In this document: positions 35,081 through 47,729 of the stretch, in pieces
Layout: every line of letters starts with the position of its first letter
Position numbering within the stretch: position 1 is the stretch's first letter
Assembly (NCBI GenBank): GCA_019454045.1
Contig: SKCR01033444.1
Coordinates: 36,857 to 100,856, forward strand
DNA: 64,000 nt
Direction: 5' to 3'
From: Zanthoxylum bungeanum
Taxonomy: Eukaryota; Streptophyta; Magnoliopsida; Sapindales; Rutaceae
Notes under the pieces: model-generated
The model's input: the letters and a program-made list of their open reading frames with translations, nothing else
Databases searched by the model: none
What the model was told of the DNA's origin: nothing
Program-made: the position numbers and the translations under genes

Positions 35081-37560
35081 TTTGGTTGCATGAAATCCGA
35101 AATTAGGGTTCTTGAGTAATTTGGGGCTTTTTGATTTTGGCTTGCTTATGACAAATTGATTGTGTAAGAATGCTTATATATGATCTAATTTGAGATATAT
35201 GTAATCAATTTGACAAAAAAATCATTGGATTGATTTTCCCCAATTTGCTAATTTTTGTCAAAACTTTAATTTGGGTAAACTCGATTTAGGCATGATTTGG
35301 TTGAATTGTTTGATGCATTATGCTTGAATGAGGTTGAATTGAAGTTGTGCATGATCAATTTCAAGAAAATTGGATTAGATCAATTTTCCCCAATTCTTAG
35401 GTTGGATTTGAAACTTGAAATTGGGCAAAATGTGTTTAAGCATGTTTTAATTGAATTGGATGTTTAAGTATGCTTAGAACATGTTTAATTGAGATTGTGT
35501 GTGATCAATTTCATGAAATTGGATTGGATTCAATTTTCCCCAAATTGGAGGCTTGGCCGAAAATTGGAAGAACCCTAATGTCTTGGTAATTTTGTTTTGT
35601 TTGATCATTGGATGACTTAAAACAATTGGTTAATGTTGTTTTGAAGTTCAATTGGATTGAATTTTGATTTGGAACATTTTTCCCTTTTAAGTGGCTTGGC
35701 CGATTTTAAAGAACATGAAATTCTTTGTGATTTTGTTGTTTTAATTCATTGGATGAATTGAATTGATTTGGGAAATTATGATTGTGGACTCAATTGGATT
35801 GAAACCGAATCGAATTGAAAAACCCCTAATTGCCGAGACTTGAAAGCATGTTAATTTGGTTTGATTTTGATTGAATTGTGTTGGACACTATTTGGTTGTT
35901 AAAGTGCATGATTAATTAGGCTAATTGATATTTGAGAAATTTTAATTGGGTAATTGATTGTGTATTACACTTAGGTTAATTAATTGTGAAATTTGGAATT
36001 TTATAAGTTAATTAATTTGGGCTTGATTTTGGAAATTGGGCTTGTTGGGTTGTAATTGGGCTTTTGGGCTTTGTTGTAACAAAGTTGGGTTTAGGCAAAA
36101 TTGGTTGGATCCAATTAGGCCCAAAACCGAATCCAAAAGGTCCAATTATGACTTAATGAACCTTAATTATTTAATTGGGCCTAATGGGCCAAAATTAATT
36201 TAAAGGCTTATGGGGTAACTCCCGGATTGGATTTTGGTTGTTCGGTTTGACCCGAGTTGACCAAAAGTCCACGCCTTAGAAATTAATTAAAAGCCTATTG
36301 GACTTTAATTAAATAAAACATTAGATGTTAATCGGGGTTTGAGGCCCGTTGCGATTAAATTTGGAATTTAAGTCGTAAAGGTTCGTTAATAAAAGTGTAA
36401 TATTTAATTTAGAATTAAATAATGAATTAGAATTAAATACGTATTAAATTGGATTTAATTATGTAATTAATTTAATTCGTAGAAATTGTACTTTGAGTAC
36501 GTGTTTGCAATACGAGTTTGACTCGAACAAAAATCAAATCTTTGTTTGAACATTGGATGATCACTAATAATCAAGATTAATTAATTTGATTGATTGATTG
36601 ATAACATGCTTGTATGAATACATGGTTGTGATGTTTGAATAATGTATATCGGATGGATATTAGTCGGGTTGGGCGATTTTGGAAATTGTAATAAATTTGA
36701 TTTATTAAATTGGACCTGCGTGTCCAGCCTTATCTCCTATTTCTTTGTATTCTCTTCTCACCTATTCCCCTCCATGTAAAAGAGGTTTCTTTAGAAGTGT
36801 AGTGTAACGGGTAGAAGTAATACAAGTGCTAGCGGGAGAGAGAAAGTGAGAGATTTGATCTAGGATCAATGTAAAATATCCATCCGCATATCATTATTAT
36901 TTTATTTCATACTCGCTTTATTATGTGTTTAGAATGCATGCTTAAGGGTGTATGATGATGAGACCTTAACAAAGATAATTAAATTGGTAGCCAATTTGCA
37001 CGCAAAAAACCCTCGTTAAATATCATGCGTTTTTCCTTCCATTGAGTGATTCTTACTCAAGATCCGAGATTGGCAGGTTGTTTTATTGCCAAAGTCAAGC
37101 CCTTGTCCATCAAAGATGTGTTTTAATCACGAGGCTTTGTTCCATATCGGTGTCGTGTCCAAGTTGTGGTTTGTTGGCCAAAGTCAAGACCACTTCTTGT
37201 CCATTGACATTGATTACGAAGCTTCCATGTCAATGGGTCCGCGCTTGACTGGATCATTAGGTTTGTTGTGCCAAAGCCAAGGCCTAGTTGATTCAGAGGA
37301 AAAGGTTAGGGTATACATTCGATGTATAGGCATATATAAGATATATGTTTGGGACTTGGATGTCCACCTACTGGATCTAGGAGTTGGATGAGATCCAATT
37401 GATCTTCGAGATCTACCTGGTTAATTATCATACAATTTGTTGGCCAAAGTCAAGATTGTGTGATATTTAACGGGATCCTAGCCCACTAGGAAACACGGTT
37501 TCCCGAGTACTCGACAGAGGGTTAGAGGCTCGACGAAAATAGTGGGAGGCAAGTATTGAA
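35081..37560 (+). other. Long untranslated leader of C
   Basis: Matches A's leader (10377-12720), including the four-copy 18-base motif (about 37089 to 37455) and the CCATTGACAT/ATGTCAATGG stem (37201-37235). No coding sequence that I can support. Confidence 0.78.
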
Positions 37561-40500
37561 TTTGCAACATTCGTTCGAATACTCGCTAAACACGCTCATT
37601 TTATTTTATTTCGTCATTAGATTAAATATTAGTTAGACTAATATTTAAATTGTTGTTTTAATAAACAGTTGGACTGTATTATACTTGATTATATATAATT
37701 GGATTATATTAATCAATATATTTGAATTAATTAATTTCAGTTTACAGTTGATTTTATATTGGATTATAGTAATCAATGTAATTGAGGTTAATTAATTTGG
37801 ATTATATTTGATTATATAGTTGGACTATTATAATCATTATAATATATAAAGTACCACTAATCGTTGATTAAATAGTTGGACTATTGTAATCAAGATAAGA
37901 AATTGAAAAGTTGGATATTTAAAATATAATCTGGGATTAAAATATTTTAAATGATTTAATTTTCAAATTGGGAATAAATAATAGGTTACTTTATTTGATA
38001 AAATAACTTATTATACGTTACGCCCAAAATTAAGCAAATAGTAGAGCATAAAATCTTTGGAAGATTTATGTGATGATGACTTTAATGCTTAATTAATATA
38101 CTTATAATAAATCTATCTTTAGATTTAAAAGTATTAAAATTGCAATTAATAATTCTTGGAGAATTAATTGACTATTCTAGTGGAGAAAAGTCAAAGTTTG
38201 CAATTGGGCATGTTGCACGAGGTGCACATCGTTTCGATATTCCGAAACCCAAGGCTTGGCCAAAGGTTTGTGAAATATTGAAAAGGATAATTGACATATC
38301 CCAAAGTGACTACCATTTGGATATGGGAGACACGAAGGAATTAAAGAAAGGGGGAGGCTCTGACTTTAAATATATTTGTCTAAGTTATGTTCACTACTAG
38401 TATTGAAATTAAATTTTAAATACTTAGTGTGGTACATAAAATATATATGATACCGAGATAAACACATTAGATGTGAATAACAGAATTTATATTTTGAATA
38501 TAAATAAAATCTCAAACATATAAAATGACAAATAAATAGCTCATATTGATTTGATCAATAGAGACTTATTTGTGGCATTGTTGTCTGAGACACATAAACT
38601 AGACTCGTATATCCACACTTTTGAAGAGTGGGTACTAGGACTGATTTGACTAATCAAATAAGGTCTACGATTCTAGTTTACTAGGTAAAGTACCTAAAAT
38701 ACTATTTACTGGGTAATAGTGAAAAGGCCACCGATCTGTAAGCCCTATTCATGGTGAAGTAAGTGGGCCCATATCTAGCTTGGCTAGATGTGAACATGAT
38801 TTTCGTGACCTTACGGATGTGGCATCACGTTATGGTTATGTGTTTCTTTTGAAGAACACAATACGAAACTTTGAGTTTCGACACGAAGTATACAAACAGA
38901 TCGGCTGTAGTATTATGCCGCTACGGTAAGACCGTATTGGTAATACTTAAGCAGTAAGTTTCATACGTACATGAAAGAGTACAGTATTCTTTCATATGAG
39001 GACTCCTCCCGAGACACGTCAATTGATGGTGTGTCAGAACTAAAAACCAAGTTTTGTTGGACATGACTAGGTTTTTCGCGAGTCGCTCTGAGCTACTGTT
39101 TCCTTCAACAGGATATGTATTAACAGTGCAAAACTTATTTAGAATAAGGTTCCATGTAAATCTGTTTGACAGATATCATATAGGATATGAACAGGAAAGA
39201 AACGAGGTTTCTCATTCCTGATAATTTGGGTATGCCAGGCATAAAGTTTGGATGATACCAAACTAAGAACCCAAATTGGATTAGTGCCAATATAGGTTAT
39301 CCTAAGGGAAACCATAAGTATAGTACTTATAAATCCCACATGAGAACAATGTGATTGTTGCTCACCATGCGGTTTTCCTGAGAGGAATACCGATATGCAG
39401 TGGTCAGTGGGAGGATAGTGATACTCGATGAAAATCGAAGTAATACTATTCAAAGCACGAAGTCCTTAATGGAACACAAATAGTTCATCAATGATGAATC
39501 TATATCATTAATCTTAAAATACACAAGAAACCGCGTAGATCAGAGAGAGTCAGAAAACAACCTGGGGTATGGGTTTCTGATCTCACCTCATAAAGATGAT
39601 TAATCTTTTAAGGTACACCAACTGATTACGTATGAGGTAGTGATACAAGGTATCGACTCCCTATTATGGCAAAGTGCCATGAGTCGAAAATGGATTCCAT
39701 GTTTAACAACTATTTTGGATACTAGTTGTTGTACCACGAGGCATTGTGCCTATGGTACATTAAACGTCTTCAAGGAAGACATACATGGAAGGCAACATAC
39801 CAACGTACAAAGCAGGGCTTTTGACGGAAAGGTATCGTTATCAACATTATGTTAATAACGGTTCAACCTTTTACCTGTTGCCATGGTAAATCCATTTTGA
39901 AGATGCTTGTTGATAACTGTATATTTCATTTATGAAATATGTCAGTTGCAGATCAAAATCGCTTTCCTGAAAAGGAAACCTTTTGGAGGATGCTTTCAAC
40001 ATCCTGACGATTTTGTATAACCGACAAACAAGGTTTACCGGTTATTCGATCCATGTTTGGATTGAAGCAAGCATGAGGTTCTTGGAACTGACGTTTTGAA
40101 ATAATCAAAATAATTTATGATTTGACTCAAAACGAAATAATTCTTGTGTATATAAGGAGGTTAGTGGGAGAGGGCACTGACGATGAAATTCCCATAGATG
40201 AAAGCTTGGCTTTCATAGATATTCTTTCATAAGAAATTCTCCGTAGAATTCTGGGGAGTAACAACCTTTATTCAAGGAATAAAGATCTACTGGGCTAGAT
40301 TTGGAGTTGGTAACACTCTCTGGGAAATTGTACATTTAAAATGTACTTGTATTGGTGTCTCATACGCTTTGAGCATATGGAGTCACAATCGGGTCAATCC
40401 AAGTGATAGTCACTGGATTGAAGATTAAGAACATCTGTTAGTATCTGAGAGAACTAAAGATGTTGTCTTAAACTATGGAGATGGAGAACTTGAAGTGACT

Positions 40501-40930
40501 GGGATCACTGCTGCAAGTTTCCAAACCGGTAAATACTACGGTACTATAAAATTGAACACTGGGACAGTGAGCTGGAAATCTTCCGAGCAAGATAACTGTT
40601 GCCGAATTAACAACAAATGCGGATTATTGCTGCAGCTGAGGCAGCAATAGAAGCCATTTGGATCGATAATAAATCTAATTAGATTAGATATAGTTCTGTT
40701 AGCAGCTGAGCTAGGCGTCAGCACAGGCTAAAGAATTAAAGGTCTCATCGACGATCCAGATATATACTTCTATATCATCTGATTCGTTCGGATCATACAT
40801 CGTGGCGATGTGATGATCGTGTAAATCGCGTCAGACGATAATTAAGCAAATCCGCTGACGAAACCTTTCCTCAGCAATTTGAGCGAACCGTACATAGTTC
40901 AGGTGTGGACACTTGAGTGACTGGCTATGT
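37561..40930 (+). pseudogene. C: heavily decayed copia gag-pol
   Basis: Same layout and lesions as in A. The gag tail is slightly better kept: at 38190-38290 one frame reads ARGAHRFDIPKPKAWPK, comparable to ARGALCFDISSPRAGPK in D. About 265 bp around the protease (A 13580-13840) are missing here near 38445. The YVDD segment is missing at about 40172, as in A. The 104-codon antisense frame at 39139-39453 is shared with A (14543, 18451) and is a shadow of the linker region. Confidence 0.8.
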
Positions 40931-40944
40931 GCCAAGTGGGAGAT
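40931..40944 (+). other. Polypurine tract of C
   Basis: GCCAAGTGGGAGAT before the 3' LTR at 40945, as in A. Confidence 0.88.
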
Positions 40945-43218
40945 TGTTGGACAAAATGACCCATAGCGTCACTATTTGCACAGATCATTGTGTTGTTGTA
41001 GCAAATTAACTATGTGACAAGGAAATTGCACTCTCATCATTTGTGATTAGATCACCATAGATATATAAATGAAGAGAGGTCCCTATGATTAGTACCTGGA
41101 CTGAGAATGATATGAGACAGTATCAGTCCCCGAAGGTTTAATCATTAAATATCCCTAGCCGTAGTATTATCGAGACTGGACATCGATAATGCGGAATAGG
41201 CTAGTATTGCACTTGTGCGCGTTTGTGAGGGCACAACGGCATAGTTCTCATATATATAAGTATTGGATACTTATGCAAGTGCGATAGGAGGTCGTGTTTC
41301 ACCGATGGTACGGGAAACAGCTTCGCTCTGGATAGACCCCTCGGAATCCCATTGGTATTATGACTATGTGTCTATGGGAGGCCGAAATCGAGGTAGGTGT
41401 GTATAGTCTTAACCTGAGACTTGCATCGCTAATACTTACGATAATCGATAAACTTTGGTCTTGGTGGTAGGGGGCTTTAACCGGTTCTGTGTACACCATT
41501 TCTGGGTTTATCAGAGAGTCGTAGTGTATTGGGTGTGATGTCAAGACGGAAGTATCACTTCAGTCATTTGGAGATGATGTCACGCAGGATACGGTACTAG
41601 TGCTCTTGAGTGTTGCGCAACCAATCGGGATATTGTGACCAGGTCATGTATATCCGATTATAGAGACTATGTTACCAGACATCCGACATGTGTTTCGGAC
41701 GGGGCAGACACTTATCCAGCCCCAGCCCTAGCACGTGATTATCCGATACTGGGCCGATATACACAATACTACGGTATACTACGCTTGATACAGATCTATA
41801 TATTCCTGTAAGAATATTTCTGGAGAATTGGGTAGGCATGGCGCTTTGCTAGAAGCCAACCTTGTCTTGTAAATCGATATAAACGTAGTACGAGGTACTT
41901 ACGTGTTCGGACAGTCCGACGATCGTATTTACTGCCAACATATCCGGAGATCTCATGGGTCGCTTCCTGAAGATTCACCGATGACGTATGACTCGCACTT
42001 TGATTAATCTGGGATTAATTAGAAGAGAGAGATAGAATTAATCTGGGATTAATTCGGAGAGATAGAATTAATCTGGGATTAATTCGATGAGAGAGAAAAT
42101 AATCTGGGATTAATTGCGGAGATATTTTATCTGGGATAAAATATTAATTAAAGAGAGAGAACGATTAATTTGGAATTAATCGATAAATTAATATATTCGA
42201 TATATTAATCGAAATTGGATTTCGACGCGGAATTAAAATTAGATTTTAATTCGGGCGAACGAATTAATTTAGAATTAATTCGTTAGCGACGTGAATAGTG
42301 AATTCGCTAGGCGTAATCATTTAATTACGACGCGACGGAAAATTCGTTAATTTGGAATTAGCGAACCCGAGCCCGAGAGTGATTGCGAGCGCGTTCGCAT
42401 TTCGAATTCGAACGCGACACGCAAGTCACATCAATTGTCAAATCACTTGTCACTTTGAGTGATGTGATATGACATGTTGTCACTTTATTAAAGTGACATG
42501 ATGTGAATATAGAAAAATGATTGTTGGAAAGTTGATAGGACTTTTGTATAATATTTTATTCATTTACTTGGTAAATGGGATAAAGATATAAGTATATATA
42601 AATCATTTTCTCTCTCTTGGACCTTTCATTATTGTTCACGTGAATGGCCTAATTTTTGGTCATTATTGTTCACGTGAATGGCCTAATCTTTGGTCATTAT
42701 TGTTCACATTTTGGGACAACTTTACACGTGACACTCTCTCATTTTTGCTTTGGTCTTCACGATTTTTGGGCATAAAATACAGTGAGCCAAAAACTCTTCA
42801 TTTTCTCTTCTCCCTTACACCGGCTTGAGCAAAAAATTGTTCTCTCCATTTTGGTCACTGCCGACGCAAAAGAGAAGCAATTGGAAGATGTTTTTGTTGC
42901 AAAACAGAAGTGCTAGCACACCTTGAGCATACATAGGTGATAGGGAAGCTTCTTCTTGAGTTAGGAAGCTTGAAGCTTTGAGCTTCAATGGTGGTCTCAC
43001 ATGGCCGAACATGGAGGAAGCCAAGATGATCAAAACCGCACAGCCCCACTGCATTTGGAAGCCATTGCCGTGACTTGAAGGGAGCAAAAATCGCACCTTG
43101 CTCTTCAAACATCAAAACCGAAATTCAATGTGAGTTGATTCCGCCACCTCCTTTGATGTGTTCATATGTTGATTTTATGCATTGTTTGTGATCTTGTGGA
43201 CATGATTAAACTACAACA
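40945..43218 (+). mobile_element. C 3' LTR
   Basis: 2,274 bp, TGTTGGACAAAATG to CTACAACA, followed by GGAGG. It differs from the 5' LTR mainly by an insertion of about 24 bp near 42818 (ACACCGGCTTGAGC...) and one-base indels. Confidence 0.95.
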
Positions 43219-43600
43219 GGAGGACCTTTAATCCAAATTACTAAGCCCATGCGCTAATAACATAATGCATATAAAAAATAAAGACAACAATATCGGACTT
43301 TGTTTACCCGATTGAACACATCATACATTCAACCGAATATACATCATCCGGCGCGGTAAAGCATCATGGTAAAGGATTTTACCCCTCGAAATGGAGGACC
43401 TTTAATCCAACTTACTAAGCCCATGCGCTAAAACATAATGCATATAAAAAATAAAGACACAATATCGGACTTTGTATACCGATTGAACACATCTTACATT
43501 CAACCGAATATACACCATCCAGCGCGACAAAGCATCGTGGAAAAGGATTTTAACCCCTCGAAATGGAGGACATTTAATCCAACTTACTAAGCCCATGCGC
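43219..43600. repeat. 175-bp tandem repeats, about 2.2 copies, with C's right duplication
   Basis: Begins with GGAGG (43219-43223, right duplication of C) and continues the array cut at 32812. It ends at GCCCATGCGC (43600), exactly where the larger array ends relative to the unique LTR (3427). Confidence 0.93.
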
Positions 43601-45323
43601 TTTATCTCATCATTACACAAACAAATAACATGCAGAAATTAAATAGCAGATAGTAAATGAATCAAGATAACATAAAACAAAATATGCGCCGTTTACTCAA
43701 GTGGTACGTGAAGTTGTATCCCAAGTACAGACCGCACTACCGTCCATTCGGATTCGGCTACGGAATTTATGTCTGGGTTTCCATCCTATATACCACAAGA
43801 GGTGACACATTTTCCATTTTATTCAAGGGCCACAACACACATCATTCCACAATATTCATGCAAATGAAATTCAGTAAACAATTAAGACATAGATAAAAAT
43901 AAATGAGAAAAATGCCCTCAGGTCTAATCTTTTATGTCGACTTTCGCACTCGCGTTACACGGTGATCGGAATGGCTAAAGCTCCGTAACTTTTCTGGTTC
44001 ACTGGTTCACGTCTTTTCTCACTGTTTTGCTGTTCGGGCTACTATTTTGACTCTGTTTTACTGCTGTTTTGTTGCTGTTTTTTGGTCACTATTTTTGCTG
44101 TATCAAGGGCTATTTTTATGGTTTTTAAAGGGGTTAGGGGTTGCTGTTTTAGGGTGATTTTGCGATGATCATGGGGCTGTATGGGGCTGCTGGACAGTGA
44201 GTGGTTTTGGTAGTGAAAGAGGTGTGTTATATGCGTATTGTGTTGCTTTGAGGGAGGCTTTTAGTGTAGCATACGTGATGAAGGCAGGCTACGTGAAGTT
44301 GGCTATGAGTGGTGTATAGGCGGGCTTTGTTTATTGAAGGTGTGGGCTGTTATTGTTGAAGAGGCGTGAGGTTGCTGGTTTTTTACTTGGCAGTGCGTGA
44401 ATGAAGGGTCGTGGCAGTGAGTTGTGGCTTGTTCGTGGGGCAGAGGGAGGGTTTGTTATTGAATCTTCGGTCAGTGGGTAATTGGCTTAATGGTCATTGC
44501 CATGAACGAGAGTGAGAGGAGAGATGAGGTTAGGGTTCGGACTATGCTTGAGGATTTGGTGTTTTGTTTATTCGGTTAGTCGTGAGGAGTGCCTTTAGGG
44601 TTTGTGGGCAGTGTGGCGTTGAAGGTTTGTGAAGTGTGGAAATTTTTGGTTTGTACGAGAGGGTGAAGAGAGAGCGAAGCCTTGAGAGTCTTTAGGGTTT
44701 ATTTTTAGTTTTAGTTTTTTTTTTTTTGAATGAGAGCCAGAGCAAGGGTTGAAGTTTGTGTTATTTTTATAGTGACAAGCTAGGGTTTGCATGGATTTTA
44801 AGGAAAGAGATCAAGTAAATAAGGCATGTGTGGTATTTGATTTAATTAGTTTAGGCAAGGATATTTATTTTTTTGGTGGGAATTTCTTTAAATTGGTAGG
44901 TGATTTATTTAAATAGGAAGAGATTTTTTTTTAATTTTGGAATTTAATTTAATTGGATTTTAATTGGATTTTAAATTTGTGAATTTAATTTAATTAAGAT
45001 TTCAATTTAATTGGATTTAATTTTAATTTCATTTCAATTAATTGGTTTTGAATTTAGTTTGTTACATATTTTTTAAATGGTTTAATTATTTTGGATTGGG
45101 CTTGGGTGAAATGGGCTTGATGTATATTTCAAGGGTTTTGGGCTAAGGTGCTTTAAAACGGAGGTTCAACAAGCGAGCCCGAAGCTAAACAAGAAAATAA
45201 AATCTAACAAAAATATTGATTCCCTTCCGACGTCCGTTTTCCGCGACTTCCTCGACTTTAAAAGGTAGTGTCTCCAAATGAGACTCATCATATGGACTTA
45301 CATGCAAAAATGCAGTGCCTACA
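43224..45323 (-). mobile_element. E 5' LTR, proximal part
   Basis: On the - strand the LTR starts TGTAGGCACTGC at 45323 and runs through unique sequence to the array at 43600. It matches 5187-3428; in one 120-base stretch (43657 on against 3484 on) I count five differences. The base after the LTR (45324) is D's reverse-transcriptase sequence, so E is inserted in D; the expected duplication is ATGAC (45324-45328). Confidence 0.88.
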
Positions 45324-45991
45324 ATGACGCCATGTGACAGTGGCAACAGTCCCCTCTTGGACTGATCCATGTTGAATCTCTTCAACGCTTTGTCAATGTA
45401 CGTACTATGGGAGAGTCCAAGCAGTTTTCTAGATCTATCTCGGTAGATCTTTTTTCCCAGAATAAAGGCTGCTTCTCCCAGATCTTTCATGGAGAATTTC
45501 AATGAAATCCAAGCTTTCACTGACGTTAACATGGGAATGTCATTGCCAATAAGCAATACATCATCAACGTAAAGGACAATGAAGGTGAGTGCTCTCCCAC
45601 TAACTTTCTTATATACACAAGGATCATCTTCGCTTTGAACGAAATCATATTCTTTTATGATCTCATCAAAGCGTTGGTTCCAAGAATGCGACGCTTGCTT
45701 CAATCTATAAATGGATCGATTTAACTTACAAACCTTGTTTGCAAGTTTTGGCACGACAAAACCGTCAAGCTGTTGCATATAAACATCCTCCAAAAGGTTT
45801 CTGTTAAGGAAAGAGGTTTTGACGTCCATCTGCCATATCTCGTAATCGAAATATGCAGCTATCGCAAGCATTATCCGAATGGATTTAATCATGGCAACGG
45901 GTGAGAAAGTTTCATCGTAATCGACACCATGTCGTTGACGATACCCCTTCGCTACAAGCCTAGCTTTGTACGTTTGTACGTTGCCATCCAT
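45324..45991 (-). pseudogene. D reverse transcriptase, cut by E
   Basis: Starting at 45991 the frame reads [55 protein letters not shown] and the catalytic YVDD (codons 45571-45560) with LLIGND after it. It ends with STYIDKALKRFNMDQS near the insertion. Beyond 45324 the frame continues to 45185 only through E's LTR, so those last ~46 residues are chimeric, not D protein. The first Met is internal to the polyprotein and is not a true start. Confidence 0.92.
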
Positions 45992-46547
45992 GTCGGTCTT
46001 CTTCTTGAAGAACCATTTGCATCCAATAGGCTTTACGTCTATGGTGCATCAACCAGTGTCCAAACTTGGTTGGTGTACATGGAATCCATTTCGGACTTCA
46101 TGGCTTCTTGCCATAAAGCGGAATCGATATCTTGTATCGCTTCCTCATACGTAGCCGGTTTGTTATCCTCAATGAGATTAATATCTACATGAGGTGAGAT
46201 CAGAAACCCATACCTCTAGGTTGTTTCCTGACTCTCTCCGACCTACGCGGTCCTTATGTAATCTAAGATTGTGGAATAGCTTCATCCCTGATGAACTATT
46301 CATGTTCCGTTGAGGATTCTATGCCAGGAAGAGTATCACTCCGAATTTCATCGAGTTCTACTTTCCTCCCACTAACCACTGCATTTAGGAATTCCTTCTC
46401 AAGGAAAATCGCATGTAGAGCAACAAATACTTTGTTCTCTTGTGGGTGATAGAAGTAATATCCCTTGGTTTCCCTATGATATTCTACGAATAGGCATTAA
46501 TCCGATTTGGGTTCAAGTTTGGTACCTTCCAAATGTTTGATGTATGC
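45992..46547 (-). pseudogene. D integrase C-terminus and linker, decayed
   Basis: Downstream of the stop at 46548-46550 the same frame still shows AYIKHLEGTKLEPKSD, a stop, then ETKGYYFYHPQENKVF and an acidic linker, with further stops and frame changes before the reverse transcriptase. A, A's second copy and C carry matching DNA here in worse shape. Confidence 0.7.
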
Positions 46548-47693
46548 TCAACATCCCCAAATCTTCAGGAATGAGAAACCCGGTTTATTTCCTGTCCATA
46601 TCTCATACGGAGTCTGATGAACAGACTTTGACAGAACCTTATTCAAAATAAGAATTACACTGTTTAATGCATGTCCCCATAAGGAAATAGGTAGCTCATT
46701 GCGACTCATCATAGACCTCACCATGTCTAATAAAGTTCGGTTTCTCCGTTCGGACACACCGTTTAATTGCGGTGTTCCAGGAGGAGTCCACTGTGAAAGA
46801 ATATCATATTCTTTCAAGTAGTCAAGAAACTCATTGCTCAAGTATTCGCCACCACGGTCCGACCGTAATGTCTTAATACTCTTGTCGGTCTGTTTTTCAA
46901 CTTCGTGTCGAAACTCTTTGAATTTCTCAAAAGTTTCCGACTTGTGTCTCATAAGATACACATAACCATAACGCGATGCATCATCCATAAAGGTTACGAA
47001 GTATTCATATCCACCTCTAGCCTGGCTAGACATGGGCCCACAAACGTCACTATGAACAAGGGCTAACAGTTCGGTGGCACGCACACCTTTACCGCTAAAA
47101 GGTGACTTAGGCATTTTGCCTAATAAGCAAGATTCGTAGACGTCATATGAATTTGGATCAAATCCGTCCAAGTACCCACTCTTCGAAAGTGTGGATATGC
47201 GAGTCTTGTTTATGTGTCCCAGACGACAATGCCACATATAAGTTTCATCTTTATGACTTACTTTAAGTCTTTTGTTTGTTACAGAACTTTGTTGAGATTG
47301 AATTATATTCAAAATATAAAGACCATTATTTACAATAGCAGTGAAAATTTCTATATCGTTTTTATACATAAAACACCCAGTGTTTCGAAATACAAAAGTA
47401 TACCCACATTGGGTTAACATAGATACAGAAATAATATTCCTAGTCAAACTAGGTACATAATAACAGTCCAAAAGTTCAAGTACATGCCCCGAGGGCAATT
47501 CCAAAACAAAAGTGCCCACGGCCAAAACGGTAACAGATGTCCCATTTCCAACACGCAGATCAATCTCCCCTGACGCCAGTTTCCTGCTAATCCGCAGATC
47601 CTGCACATCAGTACAAATGTGAGTACCACAACCAGAATCAAAAATCCAATTTTTAAAACTAGAAGTAGTCATGTTTATTTCTATAACAAACAT
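46548..47693 (-). pseudogene. D protease and integrase
   Basis: Open for 381 codons. Protease: WIFDSGCGTHICTD, with the catalytic D-S-G intact, near residues 16-29. Integrase zinc domain: WHCRLGHINK then YESCLLGK, where the first Cys of the C-X2-C pair reads Tyr (codon 47138-47136), probably inactivating. Core: HSDVCGP, RSDRGGEY and SERRNRTLLDMVR keep all three acidic residues. It ends in TGA at 46550-46548 after KIWGC, where relatives read on. A TAG at 47732-47730 separates it from gag in the same polyprotein. Confidence 0.9.
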
Positions 47694-47729
47694 ACCTGAG
47701 GCCGGTGCCTTGCCCGCCTTTATCTCCTT

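Larger units (their letters stand above)
32813..43218 (+). mobile_element. Element C: complete, recent non-autonomous copia
   Basis: 10,406 bp with LTRs at 32813-35066 and 40945-43218, duplication GGAGG, primer site, long leader, decayed gag-pol and polypurine tract. The LTRs align at a constant offset of 8,132 for over 1.2 kb, and the 81- and 60-codon antisense frames are identical in both. By eye I see one or two substitutions, several one-base indels in runs and one ~24-bp insertion. It lacks any usable protein and so moved in trans. Confidence 0.95.

Noticed and set aside
38140..38400. 86-codon frame as an independent gene
   Set aside because: It matches the gag tail of D (ARGAHRFDIPKPKAWPK against ARGALCFDISSPRAGPK) and is a remnant within C.
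43601..45323. A segmental duplication of host DNA between 3428-5187 and 43601-45323
   Set aside because: Both copies end at TGTAGGC, one next to a polypurine tract, and both join the same 175-bp array. They are the two LTRs of E.
45185..45991. The C-terminal end of the 268-codon reverse-transcriptase frame (after 45324) as real D protein
   Set aside because: Those codons come from E's LTR; nearly the same peptide appears in the unrelated frame at 5049-5252.
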